A DNA stretch of 64,000 nucleotides. Origin: Bacillus yapensis. Lineage in GTDB: Bacteria; Bacillota; Bacilli; Bacillales; Cytobacillaceae. Location: positions 101,794 to 165,793 of the forward strand of contig NZ_SUND01000012.1 of the NCBI RefSeq assembly GCF_005280205.1, in the 5' to 3' direction. Below, piece by piece: positions 63,883 to 64,000 of this stretch. Made by a program: the position numbers and the translations under genes. The notes under the pieces were generated by a model. It was not told where the DNA came from. It saw nothing but the letters and a program-made list of their open reading frames with translations, and searched no databases. Numbering within the stretch: position 1 is the first letter of the stretch; every line of letters starts with the position of its first letter.

Positions 63883-64000
63883 ACTGTGCCCCAGTTTACG
63901 GACAGTTTAAAAAAGCACCTATGCGGCTAGTAAGTGACCCCGGTATTGTACCGGGGTCATTTTATTTAAGCCCCATTGATAACGGTGATGGTTATATTCC
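63880..64000 (-). mobile_element. IS3-family insertion sequence, one end only
   Basis: Begins TGAACTGTGCCCC at 63880, with the TG end usual for IS3 elements, and reads on the minus strand into the C-terminus of an IS3 OrfB transposase. Only the transposase 3' end is in the window; the element continues past 64000. Confidence 0.85.
63919..64000 (-). CDS. IS3-family transposase OrfB, C-terminal end (partial)
   Basis: Minus-strand frame from 63999 to the stop TAG at 63919-63921 reads EYNHHRYQWGLNKMTPVQYR and then GHLLAA. The YNHHR.Q..L..MTP pattern is the hallmark end of IS3/IS150-type integrase-like transposases. The start and the catalytic DDE residues are outside the window. Confidence 0.9.
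   Translation of the reverse strand, partial: EYNHHRYQWGLNKMTPVQYRGHLLAA

Overview
The window is a stretch of chromosome from a low-GC, endospore-forming member of the Bacillaceae (Bacillus sensu lato; the genus cannot be fixed from this alone). The evidence is gene content and order. With few breaks it follows the Bacillus subtilis ytdI-to-ysdC segment: nadK2, sppA-yteJ, ytfI-ytfJ, tpx, ytxK, ackA, moaB, argGH, ytkL, ytoI, ytpI, nrnA, ytrHI, dnaE, ytsJ, accDA, pfkA-pyk, fxsA, ytvI, ytwI, citZ-icd-mdh, phoPR, polA-mutM-ytaF-coaE, gapB, nrdR-dnaB-dnaI, ytxC, thrS, infC-rpmI-rplT, ysdA, ysdB, ysdC. Strong AGGAGG-type ribosome binding sites, GTG/TTG starts, a T-box leader and several sporulation genes fit the same assignment.

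Layout. 1-10.2 kb: end of a RarD-type transporter, NAD kinase 2, the SppA protease with its membrane partner, a germination protein (GerW), thiol peroxidase, acetate kinase with a CcpA-type site, membrane proteins of unknown role, EcsC-like protein and MoaB. 10.2-21.8 kb: arginine synthesis behind an ARG box, a universal stress protein, a 53-residue protein, alanine dehydrogenase, a prolidase-like peptidase, a GC-rich dispersed repeat, YtkL, YtoI, NrnA and sporulation proteins YtrH/YtrI. 21.9-33.1 kb: DnaE polymerase, malic enzyme, a FadR-type GntR regulator, acetyl-CoA carboxyltransferase, phosphofructokinase, pyruvate kinase and FxsA. 33.1-35.2 kb: an accessory cassette (zinc-ribbon protein plus a DUF559/Vsr-like nuclease with winged helix) bracketed by two ~228-bp direct repeats of about 95% identity. 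35.2-46.4 kb: YtvI, YtwI, the TCA genes citZ-icd-mdh with structured leaders, a MaoC-like hydratase, PhoPR and an HflK/HflC pair. 46.5-57.1 kb: DNA replication and repair (polA, mutM, nrdR, dnaB, dnaI), coaE, gluconeogenic gapB and sporulation genes. 57.1-64 kb: thrS with T-box, infC-rpmI-rplT with an L20-type leader, small membrane proteins, dUTPase, and an M42 aminopeptidase cut by an IS3-family element at the window edge.

Much of the region is central carbon metabolism around the pyruvate/acetyl-CoA node: pfkA-pyk make pyruvate, ytsJ interconverts malate and pyruvate, accDA commits acetyl-CoA to fatty acids, ackA excretes it as acetate, citZ-icd-mdh oxidise it, and gapB runs gluconeogenesis. 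The sequence carries matching control sites: cre-like sites (ackA, citZ), near-perfect CcpN boxes (gapB) and a pair of GTGGTC-GACCAC palindromes before ytsJ and accD that probably bind the GntR protein encoded between them.

I found no dramatic new multi-gene system. The most worthwhile leads are the GntR/malic enzyme/accDA circuit, the hairpin that buries the ytaF ribosome binding site, the five-hairpin citZ leader, the repeat-flanked nuclease cassette, the two forms of a dispersed repeat, and the IS insertion into ysdC. Start sites were chosen from ribosome binding sites and remembered family N-termini; no searches or folding programs were run.
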